From positions 223,501-287,500 of the forward strand of contig JAVLUZ010000710.1 of the NCBI GenBank assembly GCA_036768485.1: a stretch of DNA of 64,000 nucleotides, given 5' to 3'. The position numbers were made by a program, and so were the translations under genes. This stretch comes from Mermis nigrescens (Eukaryota; Nematoda; Enoplea; Mermithida; Mermithidae). Positions 1-11,062 of this stretch are shown here, piece by piece. The notes beneath the pieces are model-generated. The model was not told where the DNA came from, searched no databases, and was given only the letters and a program-made list of their open reading frames with translations. Position 1 is the first letter of the stretch, and each line of letters starts with the position of its first letter.

Positions 1-489
1 ATGATAATAGTAATTGTTTCATGCATACCGCTTGTGTAATCGAGAACATTCGATCTGAGATAAAAGTCATTTCAGTATTACGTTAAATTGATCGTTGTTT
101 TATTTTACTGTAATGGCCCTTGGGGCCAGTGTACTTAACGTTGTAGGAGTCTGGCGTTTTTGCTTTTCGTTAGCCAGTCGTACGTCGACATATTCCGTAC
201 GTTTTCGTTTTTCTTTTGCTTTTGTCCGGCTATAGGCCGTGATTCCTTCGTCGAATAAATACATAGAAAAACCTACCCAGTGGTTTCTGGCTATACCGAG
301 GGTAAGGTCGGCTACATCCCTTCGTCGAGGACTTCCACCCGTTTTAGTGGACTGATAGGTAAATTCCGTGTGATAGCTTATTTTATTCGAAAATCATAAT
401 TTATTTCTCTACCCAAAAATTGATCAAAAATATTATTTAATTTTTAAGGATGATTGATCAGCATAGAGCTCGTTGTTGTTGTTTTCATT
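1..489. other. no gene recognised
   Basis: AT-rich sequence with no long open frame, splice-bounded block or recognisable repeat end. It could be the edge of a larger mobile element that continues outside the window. Confidence 0.4.
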
Positions 490-780
490 GTTCAGCGTGC
501 TACACATATTAGGAACCAAAAACATTTCTGATCAGGCACTGATTGAAAATAAGTTAAATAAACAACTTGAGCTTGAGATAGGTCACTGACCTCCGCGGCA
601 AATTCCGAGACTAGGTAGGTAGCCTTAGGTCTTAGGGCGTAGCTGCTGAGATCACCCGACGAAAAGCAGCCAGCAATATTAGGGCTGAGGGGATCGAAGC
701 CGTAAGGTCTGTAAGGGTCCAAAGATCGAAAGCCATTCAGAGCCGCGCGATCGGGGCCAGCACTAAGCGCAGACTTAAGT
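490..780 (-). other. possible orphan coding fragment
   Basis: A minus-strand frame stays open for about 95 codons with balanced composition (for example LNGFRSLDPYRPYGFDPLSP and GDLSSYALRPK). It could be an exon of a gene lying downstream of 1229, or part of an unrecognised element. No homologue comes to mind and the splice sites (TTAG acceptor, GTTGTT donor) are unremarkable. Confidence 0.2.
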
Positions 781-865
781 ACCTACGTACCTAGGTAAAT
801 CTCGAAGGTAATGTTAGTGCGGTTCGTATCAGTGACGGTTCTGTAGACCCAGATCGAACTCGCCT

Positions 866-1145
866 ACATTTACACATGTAACAGGGGGATGGAGGATATC
901 CCTTCAAAGTTGAAATATTTGTGACCTCCTCCCGATTTTGGAAGAAATTGAATTGTTTCGCCATTTTTAGGTGTAGAAATCGGATGTCATTGACCGCCCT
1001 TCCCTCTAAAAATGGCCGGGGACCAACAACTCAAAATTTTTTTAGCCAAAAACGCAATTTTTGATATAAATCGGGGCGGGGGTCTAAAAATTCTACTCTG
1101 GGGGGATGACCGTATTCGGGCGGGGATCCCCACCCATCCCCTGTT
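866..1145. mobile_element. S-family MITE fragment
   Basis: The sequence starts ACACATGTAACAGGGGGATGG, then carries the internal text of the S family (ATTTTTGGAAG... AAAATGGCCGGGGACC) and a related CCCATCCCCTGTT end near 1133-1145. Ends have drifted, and no TSD was recognised. Confidence 0.5.
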
Positions 1146-1228
1146 GCACGCATTATAGGAAATACTATCGACACACTGAAATGTATGCATGTAATGCAAA
1201 TTATATACAAAGCGTACAAGAAAATTTT

Positions 1229-1414
1229 TCAATTTTTTCTGGCATATTCGTGACTGGGAGCTGCCGGAGAAGAGCGGGCCGAGTTTACATTGCTCATAGC
1301 TTCCAGGCGAGGCGCGGACGAAGAATGCTCCAGGTCGGCCAGACCAAAGCCCGAGGGGATCCTGCGTACCCCCGTTTGATGGTCTGTGTACACGTTTCTC
1401 GGCGACGGTATCAT
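1229..1414 (-). CDS. unknown gene, probable terminal exon (61 codons and stop)
   Basis: The acceptor is GACAATTCAG and the exon is phase 0. The translation starts MIPSPRNVYTDHQTG, contains GFGLADLEHSSSAPR and SARSSPAAPSHEYARKN, and stops TGA at 1229-1231. No good donor precedes the stop (a weak GTCACG is possible), so I read this as the last exon. Two other frames are also open over part of it; the frame was chosen by exon phase and by similar composition to the neighbouring exons. Confidence 0.45.
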   Translation of the reverse strand: MIPSPRNVYTDHQTGVRRIPSGFGLADLEHSSSAPRLEAMSNVNSARSSPAAPSHEYARKN

Positions 1415-4400
1415 CTGAATTGTCACACAAAAATAAAGGCTCAAAATTTCGAGTGGGATAGCCGGCACCATAGGTAGGCCGCACCAAAGTTCTGGGGAGG
1501 GGGTGCAAGATTTTTTAAATGTCAAAAAATTGCCTTAAAAATGGTGGTATGGCGAAAAAATACCATTTTCAACGTCTATCATCCAGCACTATCCATTGGC
1601 ATCAAAAAATTGCGGAACAACAAAAAAAGATTTCAAAAATTGAATTCTGGAGGTATTTTCGTTTCTGAGGAGTGCATAACCCCAAACTCCCCCACGCCCA
1701 GGTATGGCGGGCACACACGGGCATGGGAGGAAGCAGAAACCCAAAAAATCCGGCAGACCCCCCAAGAATTGAATTTTTGGTAATTTTGCCCTCGGACCGC
1801 CCAGAATTTGGCTGCTGCCCATGTAGGGTCTGATTCGGCCTTCCAGACCCCAACGCGAACGTATGGGATAAAACACGTTGGAGCCCAGAAAGTGAACTTT
1901 CGAATTCCCCCCAGAATTCCCGTGCTATGCATGTCTGGTGATAACTATAGTCTGTTTCATTTATCCGAGAGCTTTTCCAGCAAATCTTTTCCGAAGCTAC
2001 AGTAAATCTATATTCCCTACTTACCGTAGGTCACTTAGGGATCACTGTAGCTACAGAGGAAGGTAGTTTTTTCAATAAGATTTCATACGGCATAATTTTT
2101 TTCGTCTTTCAGCAGATCATGCTTCATGCGGATGGAATTCGCGCATTCGGCTTGGCATAAATCGACCGTTGAACACATTAGACTAGCATTTTAAATATCA
2201 CCGAAAACTTCCGCTTAGCGTAGTGGTAGAACGTCCGATTGTCATCGAAGCAACACGGGTTCGATTCCTGCTGCAAGATCTTTATTTAGCGCACTTACTG
2301 TAGTATGTCACAGCACTATTCAGATGCTTGAATTGAGTCTATATCGACGGTTAAGTCATAGGTGGGCGGCATTAAAGTTGTGGGGGGTGCGAGATTTTTT
2401 CAAAGGTCAAAAGATTTTAATAAAAATTTTGATATGGCAATAAAACACCATTTTTCAACGTTTGTCATCGAGCTCTATCCATTGGCATCAGATAATTGCT
2501 AGAAAAAATTGGATCTAGTATACAATTTACCCCCAGCGTTTTTAGCCGATCCATATAAGCTACAGTAACCAAACTTTACAAGGAGATAGCTATAAACCTA
2601 TTGTACTAATCTGGCAAAATTGAACTTACGGTGTAAATTTACTGCTTAAAAAAGTTGGAAAAAACTTACTTTACTTTACTTTAAACTTACTTTAAACTTA
2701 CTTTTTTTCAAACTTACTTTTTTTAATGTAGGATGTCGATTGAGTTACAAAAAACTGCTTTGTTTGAAACACACCGAATCGTTTACAATTTTTAGATGCT
2801 GTTAGTACGTTTTTGACTGTGAGTGTAAAGCAGTAAGTTTACACCGTAAGTTAATCAATTTTGACAGATTAGTAAAATAGGCTTATAGCTATCTCCTTGT
2901 AAAGTTTGTTTACTGTAGCTTATATGGATCGGCTAAAAAACGCTGGGGGAGTAAATTGTATACTAGATTCAAAATTTTCCAAAAATTGAATTCTGGGGGT
3001 ATTTTGGCTTCTGGGGGTTGCATACGCCCCGAACCCCCACGCCCAGGTAAGGGTTTAGTGTATTAAAAATGAAAGAATAGCGGCCGCTCGCCCCCACCCA
3101 ACTTTTCTGTCGAGTTACAGTAAATCACCTAGTTAGGCAACTGTAACTTTCGAAAAATATACCGAAAAAGCTCTCGAATAAATGAATCAGACTACAATTA
3201 ATAAAGAACTAATCACAACGAACCTGTCTGGGCTGTCTCCCGCCGAAATGCGACGCGGATGAGGAGGCGAATTTAGGCGGCGCCGCCCCAGTCGCGCTGA
3301 CGCCGCCGAAATGATGCGATCGGATGCTGCCGCCGCCAACGTAGTCGCTCGGCGGTCCACGCGACGCTTTGGTTATAATGCCCAAGGGCGACGGTTGCTG
3401 CTGGATCTAAGGAAATTATTTGAATTATTTAAATTGTTTTTTTATTTATTACTTCTTACTTTTACATTGCTTATTCACTTTTTTACATTATTATGCGTAA
3501 CTTTTAATTTATTTAACCATTATTTAATAATATTTTCGTGATTTTGTTAAGCGTTATCCAACCGCTAGCGTATATCAGAGCGTATGAACGTGAATGGAAT
3601 GGATATCAAATCAAATAGAAGCATTAAATTTGTTGTTTCACCCCCGCCTCAGAATTACCATGCAGTACACATAGGGTCTAAGAATAGTTTCATTGAAATT
3701 CAACAAAGATAGGCATAGGGGTGAGGGGCATACGTTGGCAGCACCAAGATTCTAAGGGTATGCACGATTTTTCGAAGGTCAAAAAATGGTGGTATGACGA
3801 AAAAAACACAATTTTTCAACGTTTCTCACCGAGCTATCCATTGGCATCGAAAAATTGCGAAAAAAACAAAAAAATTTCAAAAATTGAATTCTGGGGGTAT
3901 TTTGGTTTCTCGGGGAGCATTTTGGTTTCTTGGGGGAGGGTGCATACCCCTCACGCCCAGGTGTGGTGAGGGGTATTACCCATACGGGTTCGATAAAACC
4001 GTCGCTCTAACAACCTAAATTCAGAAATTTCGAAAACAGTGCATTGACTCAAAGTAGGCCTAAGAAGGATGGAATATTTCACCCACCCCCTCCCATTTTA
4101 TAAACTTCTTTTTTACCCTTTCAACAAAAAATAGGTATCAAGCACTTCCCAAAATGGTTGACTACCCCCATCCGCATCCAAAATATGGAGCCGTTATATG
4201 TAGACAGCCATGCGACAGCTCAAAATTTTGGACGGGGGTAGTCGGCCATTTTGGGGGTCGAGGCAAGCTGAATGGCCTTAAATTTTTGGTAAAAATTGTA
4301 AAAAAGCACGTAAAATTGACCAAAAAGCGCAATTTTTTTAAAATTTTCCTTACAAATTGAGGAGGAAAATGAAAATTCATAACTTTGGGGGGGGGTAGGG

Positions 4401-4738
4401 CGAGACGACCAACTTCGGGTACGGGGGATTCCCAATCCCCCGCTTACTCACAAGCACGCATGTATGTCGATATGCGAGTAAGTAAAGTTCACCTGTATGC
4501 TGACGCCAGAAGGTAAAGGCGACGGAGTGGGCGTCGAACGACCCGACGACCTGCCGCTGACGTTGCCGCGCATCATCGACGGACTGGGAGCCGGCGACAC
4601 GCGGATCGCCGCCGTGCTGCCGGCCAGAAGCGTCAATGGGGGCGGCGCCGCTGCCGCCGCCATCGAAGACGAACGACCGACGGCATCGGGACCGTAACCG
4701 CTACGGGACGGCAACTTCATGCGCGAAGAATACTGGTG
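1229..4738 (-). CDS. unrecognised Ser/Gly/Pro/Ala-rich gene, last three exons
   Basis: Three GC-rich blocks on the minus strand (4738-4493, 3406-3224, 1414-1229) are each bounded by a good acceptor. The first two end in clean donors (CAG|GTGAAC, CAG|GTTCGT). All junctions are phase 0, so they join in frame to 204 residues ending at a stop at 1229. The product is low complexity: an Ala/Pro run, many SP and TP pairs that could be phosphosites, then Gly/His/Ser-rich sequence. No folded domain, signal peptide or membrane segment is visible. I do not recognise it; it looks like the disordered C-terminal tail of a larger protein. The 5' exons must lie upstream (above 4738) and were not found among the repeats. 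It is the next gene downstream of JAZF1 on the same strand. That the three exons belong to one gene is inferred from phase and composition. Confidence 0.55.
1468..1706 (+). mobile_element. H-family MITE copy H1
   Basis: This is the most abundant family in the window. Ends are CATAGGTGGGC... and ...GCCCAGGTRTG, total length about 240-330 bp. A conserved core reads TCATCGAGCACTATCCATTG and GCATCAAAAAATTGC, followed by AATTGAATTCTGGGGG. H1 is flanked by GCCGGCAC and GCGGGCAC, a 7/8 match for an 8-bp TSD, as expected for hAT-like elements. Open frames inside H copies come from the repeat itself, not genes. Confidence 0.8.
2209..2277 (+). other. tRNA-like sequence
   Basis: It contains an A-box-like TAGCGTAGTGGTAGAA and a B-box GGGTTCGATTCC, with a T-arm that pairs 4 of 5 bases. 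The anticodon stem and the acceptor stem do not pair well. It is more likely a tRNA pseudogene or the head of a tRNA-derived SINE than a working tRNA. Confidence 0.35.
2357..3048 (+). mobile_element. H-family copy H2, split by a foldback element
   Basis: The left half (CATAGGTGGGCGGC... TCATCGAGCTCTATCC) runs to about 2510 and the right half resumes near 2970 with TTGAATTCTGGGGG and ends CACGCCCAGGTAA. Between them lies the inverted-repeat element at 2513-2968. Confidence 0.7.
2513..2968. mobile_element. foldback element inside H2
   Basis: The outer arms are near-perfect inverted copies of about 150 bp. The left begins ATCTAGTATACAATTTAC and the right ends GTAAATTGTATACTAGAT. The centre holds imperfect ACTTACTTT repeats. 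No coding capacity; the TSD is unclear. Confidence 0.65.
3224..3406 (-). CDS. unknown gene, internal exon (61 codons)
   Basis: This 183-nt exon is phase 0 at both ends, with acceptor CTTAG and donor CAG|GTTCGT. It begins IQQQPSPLGIITKAS, includes PPSDYVGGGSIRSHHFGG and ends FGGRQPRQ. The other two minus frames meet stops inside the block. GC-rich composition matches the 4493-4738 exon. Confidence 0.55.
3731..3966 (+). mobile_element. H-family copy H3
   Basis: A full-length but diverged copy. The left end has decayed (CGTTGGCAGCACC) and the right end reads CACGCCCAGGTGTG. Confidence 0.6.
4080..4470. mobile_element. S-family MITE copies, rearranged
   Basis: Two S-like end sequences (GAGCCGTTATATGTA near 4190 and CCCAATCCCCCGC near 4432-4444) bracket typical S interior. 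The block sits directly downstream of the 4493-4738 exon donor, in the intron. Confidence 0.5.
4493..4738 (-). CDS. unknown gene, internal exon (82 codons)
   Basis: The acceptor is ATTATTTAG just before 4738 and the donor is CAG|GTGAAC after 4493. The translation is open throughout and contains SRSGYGPDAVGRSSSM, a five-Ala run followed by PPP, and GRSTPTPSPLPSG. GC content is far above the flanking AT-rich DNA. An internal ATG lies at 4720, but a splice acceptor six codons upstream argues for an internal exon. The opposite strand is also open here, so coding strand rests on the splice sites. Confidence 0.55.
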
Positions 4739-4974
4739 CTAAATAATGAGAATTGGGAGATCTTACATCCTGGCATCCAGGCAGGACATGTATGTAGGAG
4801 TGGGAGCACACGATACATGGATTTGTTGGGGTTAGACCCGCGAGCAGCAGTCAAATTCTGGGGGAGGGGTCCAATAGGGGCAAAATTGTCAAAATGGCAC
4901 CAAAATTTCAATCCTATAGTTATAGATTTCGGGAGAAGTCCGCCACTTTTTTCGAGTGGATACAGACCCCTCGA

Positions 4975-5190
4975 CCATAGGTGGGCGGCACTAGAGTTCT
5001 GGGGGTGCAGGATTTTTTCAAAGGTCAAAAAATGTTCTTGAAAATGGTAGTATGGCGCAAAAAAACCATTTTTCAACGTTTCTCATCTAGCACTATCCAT
5101 TGGCATCAAAAAAATTGCAAAAAAACAAAATATTTTCAACAATTGAATTCTGGGGGGTGCATACCTCCAACCCTCCCCCACGCACAGGAA
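4975..5190 (+). mobile_element. H-family copy H4
   Basis: Starts CCATAGGTGGGCGGCAC and ends near CCCACGCACAGGAA. The right part is shortened compared with H1. Confidence 0.65.
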
Positions 5191-5327
5191 TACCCTCGAC
5201 CCCCAACCTATGTGCGGTTGAACCCAGAGAATCTGAAATCCCCAGAATCCGGTGAACCCTACGATTGAATTTTGGCATGTTTTCGCAATATTGCTACATA
5301 AGACTCCATAATTCGGTTGGTGCCCAT

Positions 5328-5601
5328 CATAGGTGGGCAGTACCAAAATTCTGGGGGGGGTGGGGTGAAAAAATTTCTGGGGGGGGGGTGAAAAAATTTT
5401 TAAAGGTCAAAAAATGGCCTTAAAAGTGGTCGTATGGCAAAAAAACACCAGTGTTCGACGTTTCTCATCAAGCTCTATCCAATGGCATCAAAAAATTACT
5501 AAAAAAGCAAAAAAAATTTTTTCTGGGGGGGTATTTTGATTTCTGGGGGGTATTTCAACTTCTGGGGGTGCATACCCCTCAAACCCCACACCCATGTGTG
5601 G
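5328..5601 (+). mobile_element. H-family copy H5
   Basis: Starts CATAGGTGGGCAG. A short duplication of the GGGGTGAAAAAATTT stretch occurs near 5355-5400. Ends CACACCCATGTGTG. Confidence 0.65.
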
Positions 5602-5835
5602 TGCCCATGCGCGGGTGGGTGAAGATTCTGACCCTTCGCCGAAAGACTATAATGGAAAAATGTTATCACACGATCTTAAGCGATTTATCGACCATAGCCT
5701 GCACCCTTTTTTAGTCAAAAGTAGAGATGAATGCCGAAATCTTCCGGAATTTATTATCTCTCTTCTGTTTACACACAAAGGAATAACAGCGCTAATTTAA
5801 CTGGTCAGGTTCACTGCGTTAGGAACAATTTTAGC

Positions 5836-6000
5836 CAGGCACGTAGCTGGCCGTCCTATTTTGGAGACCAACACCAATTTTGGAAGGACTAAGCCGAAAA
5901 GGGCCAAAAATAGTACAAAATAAAGTTTAAAAAGTCTGATTTTTCTGAATTTTGGGGGGTCCGGCCCCCTATTCCCCATTCCCCCAGAGCTACGTGCCTG
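5836..6000. mobile_element. L-family short hAT-like MITE (165 bp)
   Basis: The inverted ends are CAGGCACGTAGCTGG and CAGAGCTACGTGCCTG. The flanks ATTTTAGC and ATTTTAAC match 7/8, giving an 8-bp TSD. A second copy is at 28777. Confidence 0.8.
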
Positions 6001-6580
6001 ATTTTAACATCAAAGTCGTAGGCGTACAGTAAGGACGATTAGTGAAATGCCTAATCAATATTATGAAGGTAAAGTATGGCGAGAACTTTGGACGATTCTA
6101 CTCGTACATATATGTGAGTCTAAAAGCGCACTTCAGCGAAAACTTTGGTTTACATTGGAAAGAGTGATTGGTCCATCTTACAAATCTAAGCCCATATCAA
6201 TTTTTACGGCGCTTTTTACCTTTAATTAAAGCAAAACGAAATATTCGAGATTAAATTTAATTTGTCGAATTTGCGATAAAAATAAACATACTTGCTTAAT
6301 TTAAAAATTATGTATGAACTAAATCTTAAACTTCCAACTTGCTGTACGACTATGTTGCGCGAGGAGGCCGAAATAACATGATACAAGCTTAAGACCTGTA
6401 TTTGTGTATTTTGTGCAAATTTGTGAATCGAGAATATAATTATTTATGAGTGGATCGTGCGATTCCGGGTGAAGGCCTACCACCCGTACAAAGCGATTTT
6501 TCGAACTGATGCGATAGACTTACATACATAACACTCACGATGAGAGTCTCATCATACATGTAGCGGCCATATGTGGGCGG

Positions 6581-8086
6581 CAGTGATCGTACGGGGACCC
6601 CGACCCCAAAAAACCCCAACCTAAACCCCGACCCCCGACCGGGGGCAAGATTTTTCGAGTCGGGGTTGAACTTTTTTCGGGGTGAAATTTAGCATTTAAT
6701 TTTTTGGTACATAGGAGAATTGTATAAATAGCAAATAAATTCGGAAAACACCAAACAAGGATGATTCATTCACGAGCATAATGAGTTTGTTAAACTCGAC
6801 ACTCACGATATTTCATAAAATGTACGCCTAGTCGCCATGTTGTTAACACGAACATACATATTCGCATATTTATCACCATAAAGTGCGCCAAAACGCTCTG
6901 CATTTTGTCATTCGTAAAAATACACTATGGATTTATTGAAATATTATGCGTTAGCCTCCATCTATCTGCGCGTTAGCTTCCATTTGATTCTTAGGATAAC
7001 TTTGTTCTGTCTGCTAGCTTAAATTAATTTGTATCAGAGATAATTCAAAGTTGGAAAAGGCGTCATTGCTGATACACGGAATAGGTTGCTGCCCAAAAAT
7101 GCTGAAAATCTTATTTGGCCCCTCTACAATCAGCGCGCCATAGAATACCGTTTAGAAAAACCTGCGGAAGAATACGAAAAAGCGAGAGCGATTAGCGATC
7201 AAAATTGAAAGGAATGCTAAATTGCTAGAACCGTGTTTGAACTTGGAATGAAAATAAAATGTTGAACATAACCAGCTTTATTAGTATGCTCTACAAACAT
7301 GTGAAGGTATCGTTTTTATCCTTTTTAAATCGGTAAGTAATCATGCAATGTTAACTGTTAATCGGCATACTTATAGAATCGGAGACCTATCTTTTCTACA
7401 TGCTACAGTAAAGTATAATGGGCGAGCGACGAACTATCGTATAATAGCCGGTGCGCGACTCATTTAGAATTCATTTCGGTGCGGCGCACGCATGAGAATG
7501 AGGCGAAAATATTAAACTGAACGTCACGAACTGCAAGTCGTTGAGCCTCTCTCTTAAATTCAGCTGTGTGTAGGATAACCTTTAGGTACACAAAAATATA
7601 GCCTGAATGAGCGACATGTTCAAAATTGCAAAGATCAAACTTTTACGGCAATGCATTTCCGAATAGGTAAATTTCATGATTGCAAGGCTTCCTTCAATTC
7701 TGCTACTTGGAAAATTCACCTTTCGTTCAGAAATAATAATGCATAAAAGTAACAACATAAGTGCATGTCCAGACGGACATTCACACATCTTGCCTCATTG
7801 TCATGCGTAAGCACGAAAAATATACATCTTGAAGTTCAGTTAAGATTTTCAATTCATTGTTTCGTTATGCGTGCGCCGCACCGAAATGAATTCTAAATGA
7901 GTCGCGCACAGGCTATTACACGATAGTACGCCGCTCGCGCATTATACTTTACCGCTGCATGTAGAAGAGGTAGGTTCCCGATTCTATAAGTTTGCCCTGT
8001 TAATCTTCAACCCCGACCCCGAAAACCGGGGTTTTTCATCCCCGACCCCGACCGGGGGTGAAAATCTGACCCCCGTACGATCACTG
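6581..8086. mobile_element. hAT-like element A1 with GACCCC-type subterminal repeats
   Basis: Inverted ends are CAGTGATCGTACGGGGACC and its complement. Just inside, both ends carry runs of CCCCGA/CCCCAA-type hexamers. The flanks GTGGGCGG and GTGGGCAG match 7/8. No transposase frame is visible, so it is non-autonomous. Copies A2 (to 23085) and A3 (30057-32753) share its interior. Confidence 0.85.
7364..7996. mobile_element. Mutator-like (MULE-type) MITE, innermost of the nest
   Basis: The terminal inverted repeats are about 130 bp long, starting GGCATACTTATAGAATCGG, and very similar. The flanks are identical 9-bp copies of CTGTTAATC. A 9-bp TSD with long TIRs is the Mutator signature. A2 and A3 lack the insertion at the same place (one CTGTTAATC in A3, TTGTTAATC in A2), which gives the empty site. 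No transposase. Confidence 0.8.
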
Positions 8087-8917
8087 GTGGGCAGCACCAA
8101 AATTCCGGGGGTGCAAAATTTTTCAAAAACCAGAAAATGGCCTTAAAAATGATGGTATAGCGAAAAAACACCATTTTTCAACGTTTCTCATCGAGCACTA
8201 TCCACTGGCATCAAAAAATTGCGAAAAAAACAAAAAATTTTAAAAATTGAATTCTGGGGGGTATTTTGGTTTCTGGGGGTATTTTTGCTTCTCGGGGGGG
8301 GTGCATACCCCTAAAGCCCCCCAAGCCCGAGTGTGGTAGCGGCTCGAAATTTCGGTTGGGAGTACCCCAAGCCATTTTAAGGGGGGTGGAATGAATGACC
8401 TTCAATTATTGGCCAAATAACACGTTAAAATAGCCAAAAAAACGAAAGTCCTCTTCAAAAAGCGGGTAAGAGGTTGAAAATTTCCGATTTCTTTGGCTTA
8501 GGGGGATTTCAGGACAATCAAGTTTGAATAGGGGGTCCCCCATCCCCTTTGATACATGTATGACTCTCATTATCTCACGATTATTAAGTAAGCAAAGCGT
8601 AACGAAAGTGCAAAGTAGGGACAAATATGTTAATTAAATATTTCATGTCAATATTTCGAGCTAACGCGGCATGCACTAATTCTAAACCTACACTCTAATT
8701 TCAAACTCAGATTACCGAAAAATGGTCTCTTTTCAAATCGCTCGCTCGGACCTATAAAATAACGGTATGAAATAATAAATATAAATAAAAAAGTAGTACA
8801 AAATCGCAAACCAATAAAATAATACAAAAACACGCACAACACAAAATGCAGTGTTTAAGGTTTAGTGGTCCTGCGCGAAGCTTGAGAGACCCTGAAAACG
8901 TTTCAATATTACACATA

Positions 8918-9300
8918 GGAGGCATACGTGTTCTTGGGGGGGTTTGGGGGGTTTTGACTCCCCAGAATTGGAACTGACCCCTGCAAAATGGCTGCGACTC
9001 CGCCCAAAATTGTCAATTTTTCTCAAAAATTGCAAAAAGTGTCACATTTTAAGCGTTTTTAGCTCATTTTTGGCTCAAAACTCTTAAATTTTCGGAGCTT
9101 CGCGCCATATACACATTTTTTGACTATATTTTGTCCAATTTACTCGATTTTTTAAATATTTTTTCGAAATTTTTTATGTTGTTATGTTCTAGAAAGAACG
9201 AGCAATGTTCGAAACGTCAAAAAACGGCGCTTTTGTTGTATATTCATCGTTTTTAGCCCAAAAAGGCACTTTTTACGTATTTTTTGCAGTGTAGTCTCCG
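8918..9300. mobile_element. U-family MITE copy
   Basis: Carries the U interior: GGGGGTTTTGACTCCCCAGAATTG, the pair ATTTTTGGCTCAAAA and AGCTTCGCGCCATATACAC, and AGAAAGAACGAGC. Ends are decayed. Confidence 0.55.
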
Positions 9301-9684
9301 AAAAACGTAATCAAAACGCCAAGGAATATTTTAAATCATATAAAGGTTGCTCTGTTGCTGAAATGTTTAAAGCGCGCAACGGAGCTAATGAAAAATTCTA
9401 TAATTATAAGTGGAAAAGTATTGAAATCGTTAAAAAATACTCCATTTTTACCCCATACAACTATTTTAAACTGTATAAGATGACTTTAAAAATTGTGCGC
9501 TAGTTTCGAGACCTTGTCTCGCACAAAATAGTATGCCTGTCAACAAATTATCATGTATGCACAGGGAAATATCGAGATTGTTTTATTCATTTAATGGTTA
9601 TATGATTGGAATGTAACAGAAACGTTTCACCAAAAGAAACCTCATAGAATCAACGTCATACATTGAGTCATAATTAATCATATA

Positions 9685-11062
9685 CAGTGCCGCTCTAAAG
9701 TTTAAGGCCACTCTGATTGATTACTCCAAAATCCATTAGGTTTTCAAATCGCTTTTAACTGTGAAATTAAAAGGCCTAAATTTCACTTTGAAAAAGTTTC
9801 TAGATTAGTTTTCTCGGCTGATTTCAAAAAGTTTAGTCATTTTTAATTTTGTTCACTACTAACTGATTTATTACGGGTTAATTCCCCTCCATTTTTCTGG
9901 TCTTTTGATCAGAAATCGCGTTTATGTTTAAGGATACCAAACTATTCCAAAGAGTGATAGCCGGATGTCTCATTATAACTTAATGTGTCGTACACAACAA
10001 ACATAAGGAGCACAAACAGTTCGATTCCTTTACTGATCTTCCTCGACCCGCGGCGGTCCTCTAAATTGGTCCCTAAAGAACTATGTGGTCTAAAAGCGAA
10101 CTTCTTTTAAAATTGCCGTCTGACCGCTCCTGACTTGCAGAGTGAATTGTCTATTGATTGTGGACCATTGGTTTTTAGGCAGACAATTGGTCGGTATCTT
10201 TGCCGCATAACTGTATCGTCATAAAGTCTTTTTGCGATTGAGTTTAACAGAAAAAAACGTACTGATTTTTGATCGAAATTTCGCTCGCTGGACTTTTCTC
10301 GATTGTTCAAAGGTTTCTTTTTTAGGGAGTGATATTCGATTATTTTACTTCGAAATTGAGGGGTTTTGTATGCAGACCTTCAGACAAAAAATAAAATTTC
10401 AAATGCATGGCCGGAAGCGTCAAACACAGAAGAGAATGCAGTGCTTTGGTCTATAGTCCATTTGGAGCCAAGATGTTGTGATTTGGTTTTATTTCCTTCC
10501 AACCCAAAATTTACAACCACTTCATGCATTTGTTAAATTAGGGAACACTTGGTACCTTTTTAGCGACTGCCTGAGAAAAAAACATCCAAGACATTTTTTC
10601 CCAAAAGGGTGATGATCCAAAACACAAGGCAAAAACCGCTGTAGCATATTTTGTGGGGAAGGGATTGCCTTTATTATTCTGACCCCTATAAACCCAGGAA
10701 CCCAATTCAATTAAAAATATTTGGCGAATTATGAGAGAGAGACTTCAGAAACATAATTCCTGAGAAACATAATACGAGCAGAAATGATTGAAAAATGAAG
10801 GAAATCTGGGGTTCAATCCCAAAGAAAAAATGCGTCAAATTGATCAATTCGTTAACACTTTGTATACAAGCATCAATTCAAGCTAAAGGCTATCGGATTT
10901 CCTTTTAGTCGATTCTTTTTTGTTGACTGTTAATTGATGATACTTGTTATTTATGGTTCTGTTCAATTTTGAAACTCTCGAACAATAATTAGTCAAGACT
11001 TTACGATTAAAGCAGACACTGCGTTCAAATCGTGGGTGGCCTTAAACTTTTGAGCGGCACTG
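9685..11062 (+). mobile_element. Tc1/mariner-type element with relic transposase
   Basis: The inverted ends CAGTGCCGCTCTAAAGTTTA and its near-complement are flanked by TA, the Tc1/mariner target. Length 1378 bp is normal for a full element. The plus strand retains broken transposase text: around 10270 a frame reads ARWTFLDCSKVSFLGSD (the family's W...W-K-V-x-F-S-D-E region), and around 10690 DPYKPRNPIQLKIFGEL (the N-P-I-E-x-x-W motif). Several stops and shifts separate them, so it cannot make enzyme. Confidence 0.85.
10232..10740 (+). pseudogene. decayed Tc1-like transposase
   Basis: Fragments in at least two frames match the central and C-terminal parts of the DDE transposase family by eye. 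The second catalytic region reads VMIQNTRQKPL in place of the usual Q-D-N-x-P-K-H, so the Asp is lost. Assignment rests on spacing, the IFGEL motif and the element's ends. Confidence 0.6.

Larger units (their letters stand above)
6568..8335 (+). mobile_element. H-family copy H6, second shell of the nest
   Basis: Begins CATATGTGGGC and ends AGCCCGAGTGTG. It is flanked on both sides by GTAGCGGC, a perfect 8-bp TSD made from S1 sequence. The element is split at 6580/8087 by A1. Confidence 0.85.
6553..8562. mobile_element. S-family element S1, outer shell of a four-level nest
   Basis: The outer ends are CATACATGTAGCGGC and CCCCTTTGATACATGTATG. The flanks AGTCTCAT and ACTCTCAT match 7/8. Its own sequence (6553-6567 and 8336-8562) is interrupted by H6. 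Confidence 0.75.

Noticed and set aside
2209..2277. Functional tRNA gene
   Set aside because: A- and B-box-like motifs are present, but the anticodon and acceptor stems do not pair.
5594..5800. 68-codon plus-strand frame (DSDPSPKDYNGKMLSHDLKR...)
   Set aside because: No similarity recognised, no splice sites, and it starts inside an H-family MITE end. Left unannotated.
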